A stretch of 64,000 bases of DNA from Aridibacter famidurans (GCA_024103495.1 JAGFIQ010000003.1:1-64000); one strand, 5' to 3'; shown: positions 51,795-62,028, counted from the first letter of the stretch. Notes: generated by a model from the letters alone, not told the origin. Made by a program: numbers and translations.

Positions 51795-54058
51795 AAGAGA
51801 GGGGCCTGACTCTGCAATTTCTGAGAGATAGAGGTATTCTTCGGCAGATACTTCCGGGCCGTGAGCTTCGACTTCACACGGTTCAAGTTTGCGCGAATGC
51901 TTTCGCTGTCAGCGCACTCCTGCGCCTTTCTGTAGAACTTCAGGCATTTGTCCAGGTCGCCTTCCGTTTCGAAACAGGCAGCGATGTGCCTGAAAGAATT
52001 TTCATCCGGGCCAAAGCGCTCGAGCGAATGCTCAAAGACCTCCAGGCACTTACGGACGTTTCCAAGCTGATACAAGCACCGGCCCAGGGAGTTCAGCACG
52101 TGTTGTTCAGCATTGCAGTCCCGGATCATGTCCCAGATCGCAGTCAGTTCGCGGTTTAACTGCCGTGCGTAGCGGCGATCGACTATGGGAGCGATCATTG
52201 CCAGCACTCCATCGAAGTAGAAGATGCTTCCCGGCTCGAAACCATCGGCCCTTACGATCCCCAGAAGCCTCGCCGCGAACCTGTCGGCTTCTTGCTTCCC
52301 GACCTTCTTCCGGGCGTACAATCTGGTTCCTTCGATCAGATAGCGTAATTGAGGCGCCTTTGACGGTATCCCCTGTTTGGAACACAGGTCATGGCAAGCC
52401 CGAACGAACGCCCTCGAGAATCCACGTTCCCCTTTTCCGGTCTGGACCGCGGCCTTGTACGAACCGACCGCCTCAACCAGATTTCCGAGTTCCCGGAATG
52501 CATCTCCAAGGATCTTGTGGGACGATGCCCGATGCGGATCCAGATCAATGACCTGATTGGCCTTTGCTATCGCCTTTTGGAAGCTCCCCGTTCTAAGGTC
52601 GATTCTTGCAAGACCTTCCAAAGGGTCGATCTGGGAGCCTTCTATCTTTACGGACTGGTCGAAACAGATCCACGCCTCGCGGAGATAGCCCTTCTCCAGG
52701 TAAACCTCTCCGAGCATATTGAGCGCAACACAATTGTAGGGCTCAAGGTTGAGTGCCCTCTTCAGGAATTTCTCGGCAGCTTCCGATCTTCCCTGTGCCA
52801 GCAAGACTCGGGCTCGGGAGAGAAGAACTATGAACCTGTCGGAACCTGACTTCAGAGCGCTCGCACTTGCGTCCACTGCTTCGCTCAGTCGAGGACCGCA
52901 GCACGTGACGACAGCTCGGACTGCATACAGATCTGCCTCAGGACCAAACCTTTCAATTGCGGCATCTATGCATTTTGTCGCTTCCTCTTCTCGACCGACA
53001 GAGGCGAGAGACTTCGCCCTTCTGACCAGATCGCCCCTTGTTGGAGCGCAGAAGATCGGTTCCGGCGGATCTTCTTCGAACTCAATGCGCAGAATTTCCG
53101 TCAGTTTCTCTTCCAGGACTGAAAAACTCGTCCGGACTTCTTCGGATCCGGATACCAGGCACTCCTTGATCAACCGTACGAGCGCTTCAGGTATGTCATT
53201 TTTGAATGTAAGTTCGGCTACCGGCTCTGTTCCTTCGTCCGGACCCACTTTGCCCTTGAACCGCTCATATTCGAGTGGCGCTGCGCCAGAGAGGAATTCA
53301 CATAGCATCAAGGCAAATGAGCGTATGTCAAAGCTTCCATCATCTGTCTGGCCTGCTCTTGCGGTTTCGAGCCCACCAAGTTTGAGCAGGCCCTCGGGGG
53401 TTACGTAACAGTTCGATGGCTTCAAGCTGCCGTGCACGAAACCCTCAAAGACAGTATGCGCGTGGGCCATCGCGCGGCAGATCTGGATCGCGTACTTGAC
53501 AGCAGTTGCGACCGGAATTCCGTTGGGTTCAATTTCCCCGAGACATATCGCGTTCTCAAGCGGATAATCCGTTTGGACTACCAAGCGGCCCCTGAGTCTG
53601 AAAGCTGAGATCGTGCTTACGAAATTCGGATGATCGGCAAGCTGCAGTGAGAGCGCGGCGGAGTGTGCGAGTTGCTGGTCAGAAGTCCCTGGATCGAAGG
53701 CGGATAGCGAATTCTCTTTCAGGCTGCAGAGATTGAAATTATCCAGGTCCCGGGCAAGATAGATGTTCAGGTCTCCCTCTCTACGAACCCCAAGGATCTT
53801 AAACCGCTGAAGCCGGCCGTCACGTTCGAAAACGCTCAGCCTCTCGCCGATCCTGAATCTGGCGTCTTCGGTCCCGTTGCTGTCCGTAAATCCGGCAAAC
53901 CGGGCAAGCGCATCTCTTCCCGAAAGCGATCGGATCTGCCGGCCCGTATCTCCGATCCAGCCGACAAGATGGTGGATACGTATCCCGCACCGATAGCTTG
54001 CGAGATACAGAAGGTCGTCCCTTCCGTCAAGTAATTCAAATGAGCTGTTCAAATCCAC
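51791..54058 (-). CDS. Pseudokinase-TPR protein
   Basis: 755 residues. Residues about 85-330 follow a eukaryotic-type Ser/Thr kinase plan. A candidate beta-3 Lys is Lys114 (SLKEN), and the catalytic-loop position reads HGSLKPSN (209-216), where active kinases have H-R-D-x-K-P-x-N. The DFG position reads LGGLE (227-231). Missing the HRD and DFG aspartates, it should be catalytically dead. About 340-740 is a string of TPRs (LNLEPYNCVALNMLGEVYLEKGYLREAW and others). No membrane helix is seen. It probably scaffolds the neighbouring membrane TPR protein and O-antigen ligase. Confidence 0.8.
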   Translation of the reverse strand: MDLNSSFELLDGRDDLLYLASYRCGIRIHHLVGWIGDTGRQIRSLSGRDALARFAGFTDSNGTEDARFRIGERLSVFERDGRLQRFKILGVRREGDLNIYLARDLDNFNLCSLKENSLSAFDPGTSDQQLAHSAALSLQLADHPNFVSTISAFRLRGRLVVQTDYPLENAICLGEIEPNGIPVATAVKYAIQICRAMAHAHTVFEGFVHGSLKPSNCYVTPEGLLKLGGLETARAGQTDDGSFDIRSFALMLCEFLSGAAPLEYERFKGKVGPDEGTEPVAELTFKNDIPEALVRLIKECLVSGSEEVRTSFSVLEEKLTEILRIEFEEDPPEPIFCAPTRGDLVRRAKSLASVGREEEATKCIDAAIERFGPEADLYAVRAVVTCCGPRLSEAVDASASALKSGSDRFIVLLSRARVLLAQGRSEAAEKFLKRALNLEPYNCVALNMLGEVYLEKGYLREAWICFDQSVKIEGSQIDPLEGLARIDLRTGSFQKAIAKANQVIDLDPHRASSHKILGDAFRELGNLVEAVGSYKAAVQTGKGERGFSRAFVRACHDLCSKQGIPSKAPQLRYLIEGTRLYARKKVGKQEADRFAARLLGIVRADGFEPGSIFYFDGVLAMIAPIVDRRYARQLNRELTAIWDMIRDCNAEQHVLNSLGRCLYQLGNVRKCLEVFEHSLERFGPDENSFRHIAACFETEGDLDKCLKFYRKAQECADSESIRANLNRVKSKLTARKYLPKNTSISQKLQSQAPLL

Positions 54059-54164
54059 TGCTTTGCTCCGGCCTCTGAACCGTAACGGAGATCCAAGGCC
54101 TTCACGTTACTGCCAGGTCCCTATCACCCTTCCCTGATTCTTTCCCTTTCTCTTCCTGTATTTC

Positions 54165-55538
54165 TTACCGAGAAACGGTTCTTGGCAATGCCTTCGAATC
54201 CGTTTCCCACTGAGCGGTCGCGATTACGATCATCACCGTGAAAACTAGAGCGTTTACCATGACGTGGAGACCGAAATCCACAAAGCTGTGGACAAGGACT
54301 CCCACGATCCCGGCCGCGGCCCCAAGATGATACTGCCGCCGCACAGGATCCGATTCCCTCAGATTCCTTGTGATCCTTATCGCCGCCAGGGCCCCGAATA
54401 CGCCGAACAACATAAAACCGACGGCGCCGCCACCGGCGAGTATCTCCAGGTAATCGTTATGCGCCTGCTCGAGATGAAATCTCCCCGACGATCCATCGAA
54501 TCTCGGAATCGCCTCCGCGTAGGCGCCGAAACCGCTGCCGAGCAAAGGCTTCTCGCGAATGAGCGCGAGAGTCGACTGCCAGATCGCATTGCGATTAACA
54601 CGTCCGGGCTCGGCTTGCAGCAGCTCCTCGTCTACCCTTTCGAACCGAGTGGCAACATAATCACCGCCGACGAATGCGATCCCTGCCCAAATGAGCAGTC
54701 CGACCGCCGCGGACAATCCCGCCGCGACAGCGATCTTTCCAATCCTTCCTCTCGCCCCCGCTTTCGATTTCCCATTCGTCGATGCGCCTTCAACGATCGT
54801 ATTCTGCGCCGCTAAGACGCGTACGAACACAGCGAAAACGAATATCGCTGCCACGCTCACCATTCCGCCTCTGGAACTCGACGCGACGACCCCCATAACC
54901 ATTACCGCGAGAAGCATCAAGCCGACGAGCTTCTTCCAGCCTGGGTGACGCCCTCCGATAAGCAATCCAAGCAGCAAGCCAACCGCCATCTCCAGAAGAA
55001 GTGCAAAGTGGTTGCGGTTCGGAAATTGTCCAAATCCCGCGCCGTGTCCTGAACCGGGACCGAGAATCAAGCTCTGAAACTCCGGAACAAAGCGTCCGAA
55101 GAGCCCTACGACCGCGGTCACCAATCCGACAGCCAATATCAGGCCCGCAAGGATCCTGATCCTGGTTCCATTGTTCGCGTAATGCAACAAGACTTCGAAC
55201 GCGATCACGAGCGCCCCGAAAACCACCAGGAAGACGCCGGTGTTGTACGCGTCGGAACTGACTGTTCCAATTACCGGCAAAGTGATAGCCTGAGCCGCAG
55301 TAAAGAGCAGGATCGCAGCAAGAGCTATTAAAAGCCTCGGATGAGCGATCCTGAATCCATCTCCCGAAAACCCTTCGACGATCCTGGGAAAAGCGGCGAT
55401 CGCGATAGCGAAAGCTACGAGAGACTTCTGCGTGATGCTGTCCAAAGCGGTTGTAGCAGCCGCCAGCACAACCACTGCCGCTGTCAAATAGAAAGAAACG
55501 GCCCCAACTCGGGCTGTGGCTGATCCTTTGGTCGACAC
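54165..55538 (-). CDS. O-antigen ligase/polymerase family membrane protein (Wzy_C)
   Basis: 457 residues with about ten to twelve hydrophobic segments. A large periplasmic loop contains GPGSGHGAGFGQFPNRNHFALLLEM, then SSSRGGMVS in the next helix. A second loop, KPLLGSGFGAYAEAIPRFDGSSGRFHLEQAHNDYLEILAGGG, contains the H-N-x-Y-L motif of the PF04932 family. It joins or polymerises glycan on a lipid carrier in the periplasm. It lies between the sugar transferase and the pseudokinase gene. Whether it acts as ligase (WaaL) or polymerase cannot be told from sequence. Confidence 0.88.
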   Translation of the reverse strand: MSTKGSATARVGAVSFYLTAAVVVLAAATTALDSITQKSLVAFAIAIAAFPRIVEGFSGDGFRIAHPRLLIALAAILLFTAAQAITLPVIGTVSSDAYNTGVFLVVFGALVIAFEVLLHYANNGTRIRILAGLILAVGLVTAVVGLFGRFVPEFQSLILGPGSGHGAGFGQFPNRNHFALLLEMAVGLLLGLLIGGRHPGWKKLVGLMLLAVMVMGVVASSSRGGMVSVAAIFVFAVFVRVLAAQNTIVEGASTNGKSKAGARGRIGKIAVAAGLSAAVGLLIWAGIAFVGGDYVATRFERVDEELLQAEPGRVNRNAIWQSTLALIREKPLLGSGFGAYAEAIPRFDGSSGRFHLEQAHNDYLEILAGGGAVGFMLFGVFGALAAIRITRNLRESDPVRRQYHLGAAAGIVGVLVHSFVDFGLHVMVNALVFTVMIVIATAQWETDSKALPRTVSR

Positions 55539-55574
55539 GTTACTGACCGTACGTCCTCCGATCCCGCTTCCCGT

Positions 55575-56231
55575 CTACTCAGCAAAGGACCATTTCAGCT
55601 CTTCCTTCGTGGGCGTCTTCGCCGCAGCCGGAAACGCCACTACCCAGATCGTTCGGGCGACGATCCTTATGTCGGTCTTCCAGCTCTTATTCCGGACGAA
55701 ACGCAAATAGCCCCGGACCTTGTAAGGCTGTATCACCTCCTGGTAATACCTCTCCCGGTCCGTAACGCTTGCCAGAAGGGCTTCTTCGTTCCGCAGCCGC
55801 AACGTGACTGGATCCGTGATACCGGGTCTGTGGTCCAGGATCTCGAGCCACTGCGGATCGGCCAGATCTACGTAATCGGGTACTTCCGGCCGGGGACCTA
55901 CGAACGACATGTCTCCCCGAAGCACATTCCAGAGTTCGGGAAGCTCGTCTACTTTCGTTCTTCTGAGAATCTTTCCGACCCGGGTGACGCGAAGGTCGTC
56001 GGCGGCAGTGATCTTTGCACCGCCATCGGAAACGGTCATCGTCCTTAGCTTGAACATTGTGAACTTCTTTCCGTTCAAGCCGACTCTGTCCTGCCTGAAA
56101 AGGACGGGACCCCGGGAACTCAATTTGATCAAGGCCGCCGCGGCGATCATCAAGGGCGCGACCAGCACAAGACCAAGCGAGGCAAGAGCGATCTCAATAT
56201 TTCGTGGGATGGAACGCTTTCGTGTCTTCAT
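55575..56231 (-). CDS. Bacterial sugar transferase (PglC/WcaJ-type monotopic PGT)
   Basis: 218 residues, short (PglC-sized) form of the monotopic phosphoglycosyl transferases. A single N-terminal membrane segment (about 14-36) is followed by GPVLFRQDRVGLNGKKFTMFKLRTM, the catalytic KVDELPELWNVLRGDMSFVGPRPEVP, and HRPGITDPVTLRLRNEEALL. It starts a glycan by moving a sugar-1-phosphate onto undecaprenyl phosphate. The adjacent DegT aminotransferase suggests an amino-deoxy sugar substrate. It is the second initiating enzyme in the window. Confidence 0.92.
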   Translation of the reverse strand: MKTRKRSIPRNIEIALASLGLVLVAPLMIAAAALIKLSSRGPVLFRQDRVGLNGKKFTMFKLRTMTVSDGGAKITAADDLRVTRVGKILRRTKVDELPELWNVLRGDMSFVGPRPEVPDYVDLADPQWLEILDHRPGITDPVTLRLRNEEALLASVTDRERYYQEVIQPYKVRGYLRFVRNKSWKTDIRIVARTIWVVAFPAAAKTPTKEELKWSFAE

Positions 56232-56243
56232 TTTTGAAAAAGA

Positions 56244-57536
56244 TCAAGAATTCGAGGCAGCGGCGGTTCTGCTCACCGCGTGCTTCGAACAAACGGACTT
56301 GACCGTTTCGACCACGTGGGTCATTTCCTCCAGGGTCATTGATGAAAAGATCGGCAGACTGATGATCTCGCTCCAGAGCTTTGTAGCCGACGGAAAATGA
56401 TCGTCGGTCCAGCCCAGCCTTTCCGTATATAAGGGATGTTTGTGCAAAGGTCTCCAATGTACCGAGGTCCCGACCTTGTTTCTGTTGAGTTCTTCTATGA
56501 ATTCGTTCCGGTCTATCTGGAGCAGGTGCAGGTTCAGACGGATCGGGAAAAGGTGCCACGAATGAAGCCGGTTCTCGTGCTCGGCGGGAAGCTCTATTTC
56601 CCGGACGTCGGCGAGCGCCGAAAGGAAGTACTCCGCGACTGCCTCCCGCTGCTTCCTCATTTCCTCGGCTCGGTCCAATTGTTTCAATCCGATCGCCGCC
56701 GCGATATCGGTCATGTTGTACTTATACCCCGGCTGGACTATACGATAGTCCCAACCGCCGCCCGAGTATCGCTCCCAGGCATCGTGCGAGAGCCCGTGAA
56801 GGGACATCAGTCGGATCTTCTCCGCCAGGGCCTTGTCGTTCGTCACCGCCATCCCGCCTTCGCCTGTCGTGATCGTCTTGTTTGCATAGAAAGAGAAACA
56901 GGTTACTGACGAGGTGTCGTCACCGCAGTACCTCCACGGGCTGGTCGGGTTTGGCCGCCAGGCCGAAGGAAATGCGTGCGCGGCGTCTTCGATTATCCAG
57001 AGGCCGTGTTTTCGTGCGAAGTGCTTCACTTTGTCGACGTCCAGCATGTAGCCGCCGACGTGAACAGGGATCATCCCTACGACCTTCAGGTCGCGTCCGT
57101 GCAGGAATGGAAGTGACCTTTGTTTTAACTTCGCTATCTTCCTTTCCGCATCCTCAAGATCCATGTTCCCGGTTACAGGGTCACAATCGATCAGAACGGG
57201 GACTGCCTTCTTGTAGAGAACGATCTCCGCAGTTGCCGCAAACGTCATCGTCGGGATGAGAACCGCGTGCCCTTCTCGCAAACCGATCGCTTCTACAGCC
57301 AGATGAAGCGCAGCTGTGCACGAGTTCACGGCCACTGCGTATCTTCCGTTAACGGCTTTCGCGAACTCTTTTTCAAATTCAGTCACCCTGGGACCAGTGG
57401 TCAGCCAACCGCCTCGCAGGGTCGACGCCACCTCCTCCATCTCTTCTTCGCCCAGATGAGGACGGAAGAAAGGAACGCTCACGCTCGCGGAAGTCTGTTG
57501 AGGCGCATCGATCTCGGTAGAAATGTTTGGTTGCAT
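56244..57536 (-). CDS. DegT/DnrJ/EryC1/StrS-family PLP aminotransferase
   Basis: About 430 residues from the ATG; the frame extends 12 codons upstream to a GTG. FRPHLGEEEMEEVASTLRGGWLTTGP opens the fold, LWIIEDAAHAFPS carries the PLP-ring Asp, and TCFSFYANKTITTGEGG carries the Schiff-base Lys. Such enzymes aminate 3-keto or 4-keto nucleotide sugars. Pairing with a PglC-type transferase fits synthesis and loading of an amino sugar. The C-terminal ~20 residues are low-complexity. A ten-base T run directly precedes the ATG on the plus strand. Confidence 0.92.
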   Translation of the reverse strand: MQPNISTEIDAPQQTSASVSVPFFRPHLGEEEMEEVASTLRGGWLTTGPRVTEFEKEFAKAVNGRYAVAVNSCTAALHLAVEAIGLREGHAVLIPTMTFAATAEIVLYKKAVPVLIDCDPVTGNMDLEDAERKIAKLKQRSLPFLHGRDLKVVGMIPVHVGGYMLDVDKVKHFARKHGLWIIEDAAHAFPSAWRPNPTSPWRYCGDDTSSVTCFSFYANKTITTGEGGMAVTNDKALAEKIRLMSLHGLSHDAWERYSGGGWDYRIVQPGYKYNMTDIAAAIGLKQLDRAEEMRKQREAVAEYFLSALADVREIELPAEHENRLHSWHLFPIRLNLHLLQIDRNEFIEELNRNKVGTSVHWRPLHKHPLYTERLGWTDDHFPSATKLWSEIISLPIFSSMTLEEMTHVVETVKSVCSKHAVSRTAAASNS

Positions 57537-57748
57537 AATTTTTTTTTTCGTCCCGATCGGGGACCGGATCACCGGTCAGAGGTCATAAAACAGGCGAACC
57601 CTGCCAAAATACTCTGGCAAGGCAGACCCGTAAATCGCTTAAAACGGTTACGGTTAACCTTCAACCGGAAACTCTTGCGGCGAAGAAAGTGTGAATAGGA
57701 CCAAAATACCAAATTTTAGGGCAGGAACTTATCAACCATATGCAGGGT

Positions 57749-57776
57749 TTTGTATGGCACAAAATACCCATATAAT
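57749..57776 (+). promoter_or_regulatory. Possible promoter of the FG-GAP gene
   Basis: TTTGTA (57749-57754), 16 bases, then a perfect TATAAT (57771-57776). It would give a leader of about 410 nt. The -35 match is weak. Confidence 0.3.
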
Positions 57777-58129
57777 AGGTAAGCGCTTCGTTGAAATGTC
57801 GTATTTCGGAAGCGATCCCAAACAACCCGAATCGCGCTGGAACTAGCAGTCCCAACGCGGAAGACCAAGTTCTGGATCGGCCGTAGAACTTTCCCCATAT
57901 TTGTGGAAGCACCGGTTCATTACACGTTTTTTAACATTGTTGAACACCAGGCAAGACGTCTTAGTATTAGAAAGGCGTGACGTGTTCTGAACCTCCCACC
58001 TTAAACAGCTAAGTTCTTTGGCTACAGCTTTTCAGAAGGAATTACCTCTGGGTGGAATCCCCCTACAGCCGTGTCGATGGCACAGCCGGGCACCTCGGAG
58101 GAAATGAATTTGGTCTTTCGAGGTCGCAG

Positions 58130-58175
58130 GCAGATCAGGATGCAGCTGGGCTGCATTCGCACTTGTCTCCGACCA
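58130..58175 (+). promoter_or_regulatory. Structured leader before the FG-GAP gene
   Basis: An outer stem GGTCG/CGACC spans roughly 58122-58174 and encloses GATGCAGC-TGG-GCTGCATT (about 58139-58157). It sits 20 bases before the ATG. No known riboswitch consensus was recognised. Confidence 0.3.
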
Positions 58176-58195
58176 CAGATTCCGGTCGAAGCAAT

Positions 58196-60898
58196 ATGTC
58201 TACCATCAACAGAATTCACCTGCGACTCCTTATTCTTTTCCTTTGTCTTTTCTCCGGTGTATCTGGCCTCTACGCGGCAGCCGGGAGTAATTCAAATGTC
58301 CCAAACACCCGATACGATTTCGACGGCGACGGAAGAGCAGAAATAGCGGTCTGGCGGCCGGAGAATGGTGTTTGGTTCAGGCTGAACACCTCGGACGGAA
58401 CGATCTCGGCTATTCAGTTTGGCGTAGCCGGCGACATCCCCCAGGCAGCCGATTTTGACGGCGATGGAATGACCGATCTGGGGGTATTCAGACCTTCCAA
58501 CGGTGTCTGGTACTTGCAAAGGAGTCAGGCGGGATTCGCGGCGTTTCAGTTCGGAGTTACAGAAGACGAGGCAGTCACGGGAGACTATGACGGTGACGGA
58601 AAGTCCGATGCCGCGGTATTCAGGCCTTCGAACGGCGTGTGGTACGTTCTTGGTTCGACAGATGGGTTCAAGGCAGTCCAATTCGGCATCTCTTCGGATG
58701 TTCCCGTGCCGGCGGACTATGACGGTGACGGAAGAACGGATCTGGCGGTATACAGAGACGGCCCTCAGGCGGTCTGGCATATACTTCGGAGTTCGGACGG
58801 CTATCTCGCCGCCCAGTTCGGCAGCACAAATGATGTACCCGTGCCGGGTGATTTCGACGGTGATCTGAGGGCGGATCTCGCGGTGTGGAGACCATCTGAC
58901 CGGAACTGGTTCGTGCTGCGCAGCACAGGCGGCACAAGTGTCTCTCAGTTCGGCGTTACTTCTGACATCCCCGTCCCCGCAGACTTCGACGGTGATCAGA
59001 AGGCGGATGTGGGGGTATTCCGTTCCGAGGACGGGTACTGGCACATTATCCGCAGCCAGACCAACGGCTATTCCCAAACGCAGTTCGGAATAAGCGTCGA
59101 CATTCCCGTGACGGCTCAGGACGGCTGGTGCCGCCGGCGGTGCCGCGCAAGGTCAGGAGGAACAACTCCGACGCCAACACCAACGCCGAATCCTACTCCG
59201 AGTCCGACGTCGACTCCGACCCCTACTCCGACACCGACCCCGACACCCACGCCGACTCCAACACCGAGTCCAGGGTTCACCTGCGACTATTACGCGGCAC
59301 CCAACGGTACGGCCTCGGGAAGCGGCAGCAGTTCAAGTCCCTGGGACCTTCAAACGGGACTTACAAAGACCTCTCAGGTCAGAAATGGCAAGACTCTCTG
59401 TATGCGAGGCGGGACCTATAGAGGTAAGTTTGTTTCGACCCTAAACGGCGGCGGCATCGTAAGAAGCGCCCCGGGCGAGTGGGCGGTGATCGACGGGTTT
59501 TGGACGACTACTCTAAGCTCTTCAATCAACTCGTCGCAAGGAACCGTTTCAGTTCCATCAACAGCTAGTATGACTCCGGGGAATACAATAAGTATCGACA
59601 ATGAGACTATGCAAGTGGCTATCATTGATAGTCCAACCGCTCTTCAGGTCGTTAGACCTTGGGATGGTACACAGTCTGCCAGCCATTCCGCAGGAGCTAC
59701 GGTTTACCTTGGTGGCAACCAGTTAACTGTCTCAGGCAGCAACACGACATACCGTGATTTTGAAGTAATGAACAGCGGCCAGTTTCGAGATGATGACGCT
59801 TTGGCAGCCAAGTCCAATAAGATCGGCGTATTCAATACCGGTTCGGGTAACAGCTTCATCAACTTGATCGTTCACGATAACAACGGAGGTGGGTTCTTCA
59901 ATGGTTCCTCTTCCTCAAATACACTGATTTACGGAAGTTTATCTTACAACAACGGCTCGTACTCAGGTGGAAGTGGAAGGATCTTCGGCCACGGATATTA
60001 TCTTGAGAATGCTTCCGGATTTTCCCGAGTTTACGACAGTCTTAGTTTGAACAGTTTCAATCTTGGGGCGCAACTCTACGGTGTGAGTGGGCCGTTTGTC
60101 GGCGGTGACTTGCGAGGCTTTGTTGCGGCCAACTCTGGTGCTCCGATGGGCCAAAAGCACCTGAATCTGATTTGGGGGCCAGATTCACAACCAAGTCCGA
60201 CGGCAAATCTTGATTCATCGGTCTTTTACCACAATCCGGGTGGCGGGTATTCAGTGCAAATTGGCTATGGGGCCGGTGTCAGCAATGCCACAATATCGAA
60301 CAATTACTTCCTAGGGGGTGGAGGCAGCGGTACTGCTCTTGAAGTCACAGCCAACGTGCCTTCTGCAACTGTTACTGGTAACAAGTTCGACAATACGGGA
60401 AGTGGGAACTATGTAAATGCTCGTGATGTTGGATACACTTGGAACAATAACCACTACTATTCGACTTCTGCAACCACATCCTCGCGCTTGGCGGTACTTG
60501 GGGTCGGAGGGTTTACTTTCAACAATTGGAGATCCACAACAGGATACGATCTCGGTGGGAACCGAACTGATAGTCAAATGCCTGACACGGTAATTGTTCG
60601 TCCTAACTCTTACCAAGTAGGCCGGGCAATTGTCTTGGTATACGCGCCAAGCCTTCCGAATTCCATCTCGGTAGATCTTTCTGCCGCAGGACTCGCAAAC
60701 GGTACGTCATTCACGATTAAGAACGCCTTCAATTTCAATGGTCCAGATGTTGCGAGTGGAGTCTTTAATTCTAGTAGCCCGAACTTTAGCTTGCCTTTGA
60801 ATGCAGCTGCAAGGGCTGTAGCGAAGCCAATTGGCATGGCGACGACTCCAGCCTCGACATGCCCTCGATTCTGTGCATTCGTATTGATTCCGAACTAG
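58196..60898 (+). CDS. Secreted FG-GAP/VCBS repeat protein with right-handed beta-helix domain
   Basis: About 900 residues from the ATG after GAAGCAAT; an open frame extends 48 codons upstream through a hairpin and is not used. Residues 1-28 are a signal peptide. Six repeats of about 46 residues each begin with a DxDGD-type calcium loop (first at 41-46) followed by [14 protein letters not shown] strands, a propeller of FG-GAP type. A Thr-Pro linker of about 45 residues follows near 325-370. The C-terminal half (about 375-900) is Gly/Ser/Asn-rich with [19 protein letters not shown] rungs, suggesting a pectate-lyase-like beta-helix. It is probably a cell-surface or secreted glycan-binding or glycan-cleaving protein. 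From about 59450 the DNA becomes AT-richer. Confidence 0.85.
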   Translation: MSTINRIHLRLLILFLCLFSGVSGLYAAAGSNSNVPNTRYDFDGDGRAEIAVWRPENGVWFRLNTSDGTISAIQFGVAGDIPQAADFDGDGMTDLGVFRPSNGVWYLQRSQAGFAAFQFGVTEDEAVTGDYDGDGKSDAAVFRPSNGVWYVLGSTDGFKAVQFGISSDVPVPADYDGDGRTDLAVYRDGPQAVWHILRSSDGYLAAQFGSTNDVPVPGDFDGDLRADLAVWRPSDRNWFVLRSTGGTSVSQFGVTSDIPVPADFDGDQKADVGVFRSEDGYWHIIRSQTNGYSQTQFGISVDIPVTAQDGWCRRRCRARSGGTTPTPTPTPNPTPSPTSTPTPTPTPTPTPTPTPTPSPGFTCDYYAAPNGTASGSGSSSSPWDLQTGLTKTSQVRNGKTLCMRGGTYRGKFVSTLNGGGIVRSAPGEWAVIDGFWTTTLSSSINSSQGTVSVPSTASMTPGNTISIDNETMQVAIIDSPTALQVVRPWDGTQSASHSAGATVYLGGNQLTVSGSNTTYRDFEVMNSGQFRDDDALAAKSNKIGVFNTGSGNSFINLIVHDNNGGGFFNGSSSSNTLIYGSLSYNNGSYSGGSGRIFGHGYYLENASGFSRVYDSLSLNSFNLGAQLYGVSGPFVGGDLRGFVAANSGAPMGQKHLNLIWGPDSQPSPTANLDSSVFYHNPGGGYSVQIGYGAGVSNATISNNYFLGGGGSGTALEVTANVPSATVTGNKFDNTGSGNYVNARDVGYTWNNNHYYSTSATTSSRLAVLGVGGFTFNNWRSTTGYDLGGNRTDSQMPDTVIVRPNSYQVGRAIVLVYAPSLPNSISVDLSAAGLANGTSFTIKNAFNFNGPDVASGVFNSSSPNFSLPLNAAARAVAKPIGMATTPASTCPRFCAFVLIPN

Positions 60899-60978
60899 AC
60901 TGGCAATGTAAGGAAAAGCGGATCAAGCACGCGAAGTAAGAAATCGGGATGCACCAAAAGTGTGGAATACATAAGTGC

Positions 60979-62028
60979 TCATAGGTAAAGGTCCAAATCT
61001 CTGATAAAGCCCTTTGGAGTTGCATGCCTTTCCCAGAGTCTCCGAGCTTCTTTCTGTAACTCGACGAACTCTTCAGGATCCAAGTCAGAATGGAATTCGA
61101 GAAGGATTTCTGATATGTGCTTAACATCCTTTTCCTCAATCCAAACACAACATTTTCTCCACTGTATCGCCGAATCTCCGGGAAGCACACAGTCCGTGTT
61201 TACAAAGATAGGAATCCTCCCGCAGGCCAACGTTTCATAGAATCGATACGACCAGTTACCGTAACCCCTTACGCATACTGTGTAATCATTTCCATATACA
61301 TTCGAAAAGAATTCATTTCTACGTTCCTCATCGAGCACATTGTTCCCGGTTGTCTTTGGAGTGTGTTTCTGTCGAAGTATAAACTCTGTGTTAACGAGTG
61401 GGTCTTTTCGAAGTTGGTTTAGAATGCGTGCCCTAAGAATCGTGGTCGGAATCATCGGAACTGAGTCATAGTCATATCGCCCGAGCTTGCTCCGGACGTT
61501 TACCTGGATTCCTTGAACAAGCGACCAAATTGTCTTGACCATGCCTGGGGATGCATAACCGCAGAAACCAACGTTTGGCCGACTCTCCTTCTGACGAAAT
61601 CCATTTGCGGGCTTACTAAGTCTCTGAGATGGATCGTCAATGAAGATCGGACATGCCCTTTTGCTTTCAGTTTGATTGCCAACAATCCCAGGTAAGAAAA
61701 CGATTGCATTATCAAAAGGAACTTTCGGCACCAAGTCACCAACATACCAAACGATCAACTTCTTGTGGCACTTTTCTGCGAGACTTGCAGCGGCTATTGC
61801 CTCAGAAAAACGAGCCTTCTGATTCCAAAGGTAGTAGGACCAGTGCATCAGCAACGCAACGTACTGAGCTTCTTCCGGATTCTCTACCAGTTCAAGGGGT
61901 GACTCCGGATTGGAATGTCCTGCGAGAATATCAGCCTCACTTAAGTCCTGCCAATGGTGCTTGAAAAGTGGATTCAGATTCTTGGCTTTTTCTCTGAGAA
62001 GTGGCGATGTGTCGACGAATATCTTCAT
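60979..62028 (-). CDS. Exostosin-like glycosyltransferase (GT47 type)
   Basis: 349 residues. The C-terminal half contains NVGFCGYASPG, then YTVCVRGYGNWSYRFYETLACGRIPIFVNTDCVLP, which is the exostosin-family nucleotide-sugar-binding motif (R-x-Y-E-x-L-A-x-G-x-I-P-I). The N-terminal half is less conserved. Codon use is AT-richer than the neighbours, so horizontal gain is plausible. Bacterial members build capsule or O-antigen glycans. Donor unknown. It stands alone between two intergenic gaps. Confidence 0.82.
   Translation of the reverse strand: MKIFVDTSPLLREKAKNLNPLFKHHWQDLSEADILAGHSNPESPLELVENPEEAQYVALLMHWSYYLWNQKARFSEAIAAASLAEKCHKKLIVWYVGDLVPKVPFDNAIVFLPGIVGNQTESKRACPIFIDDPSQRLSKPANGFRQKESRPNVGFCGYASPGMVKTIWSLVQGIQVNVRSKLGRYDYDSVPMIPTTILRARILNQLRKDPLVNTEFILRQKHTPKTTGNNVLDEERRNEFFSNVYGNDYTVCVRGYGNWSYRFYETLACGRIPIFVNTDCVLPGDSAIQWRKCCVWIEEKDVKHISEILLEFHSDLDPEEFVELQKEARRLWERHATPKGFIRDLDLYL

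Larger units (their letters stand above)
57537..58195. other. Divergent control region between DegT and FG-GAP genes
   Basis: About 660 bases with no supported gene. It holds three direct copies of CAAAATAC (57605-57612, 57702-57709, 57760-57767), a perfect plus-strand TATAAT, and an inverted repeat TGCCA/TGGCA at about 57602-57619. Close to the FG-GAP gene it contains a foldable leader (58130-58175). Short open frames here overlap these signals and lack family similarity. Confidence 0.5.

Noticed and set aside
58052..58195. 48-codon upstream extension of the FG-GAP protein
   Set aside because: It crosses a structured leader and would put a signal peptide at residues 49-76; the ATG at 58196 begins the signal peptide directly.
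58071..58195. Cyclic-di-GMP or cobalamin riboswitch upstream of the FG-GAP gene
   Set aside because: The conserved core sequences of those classes are absent; only a generic hairpin remains.
59163..59275. CRISPR-like array in the repetitive stretch of the FG-GAP gene
   Set aside because: The repeat is a 6-base coding repeat for Thr-Pro within an open gene, with no spacers.
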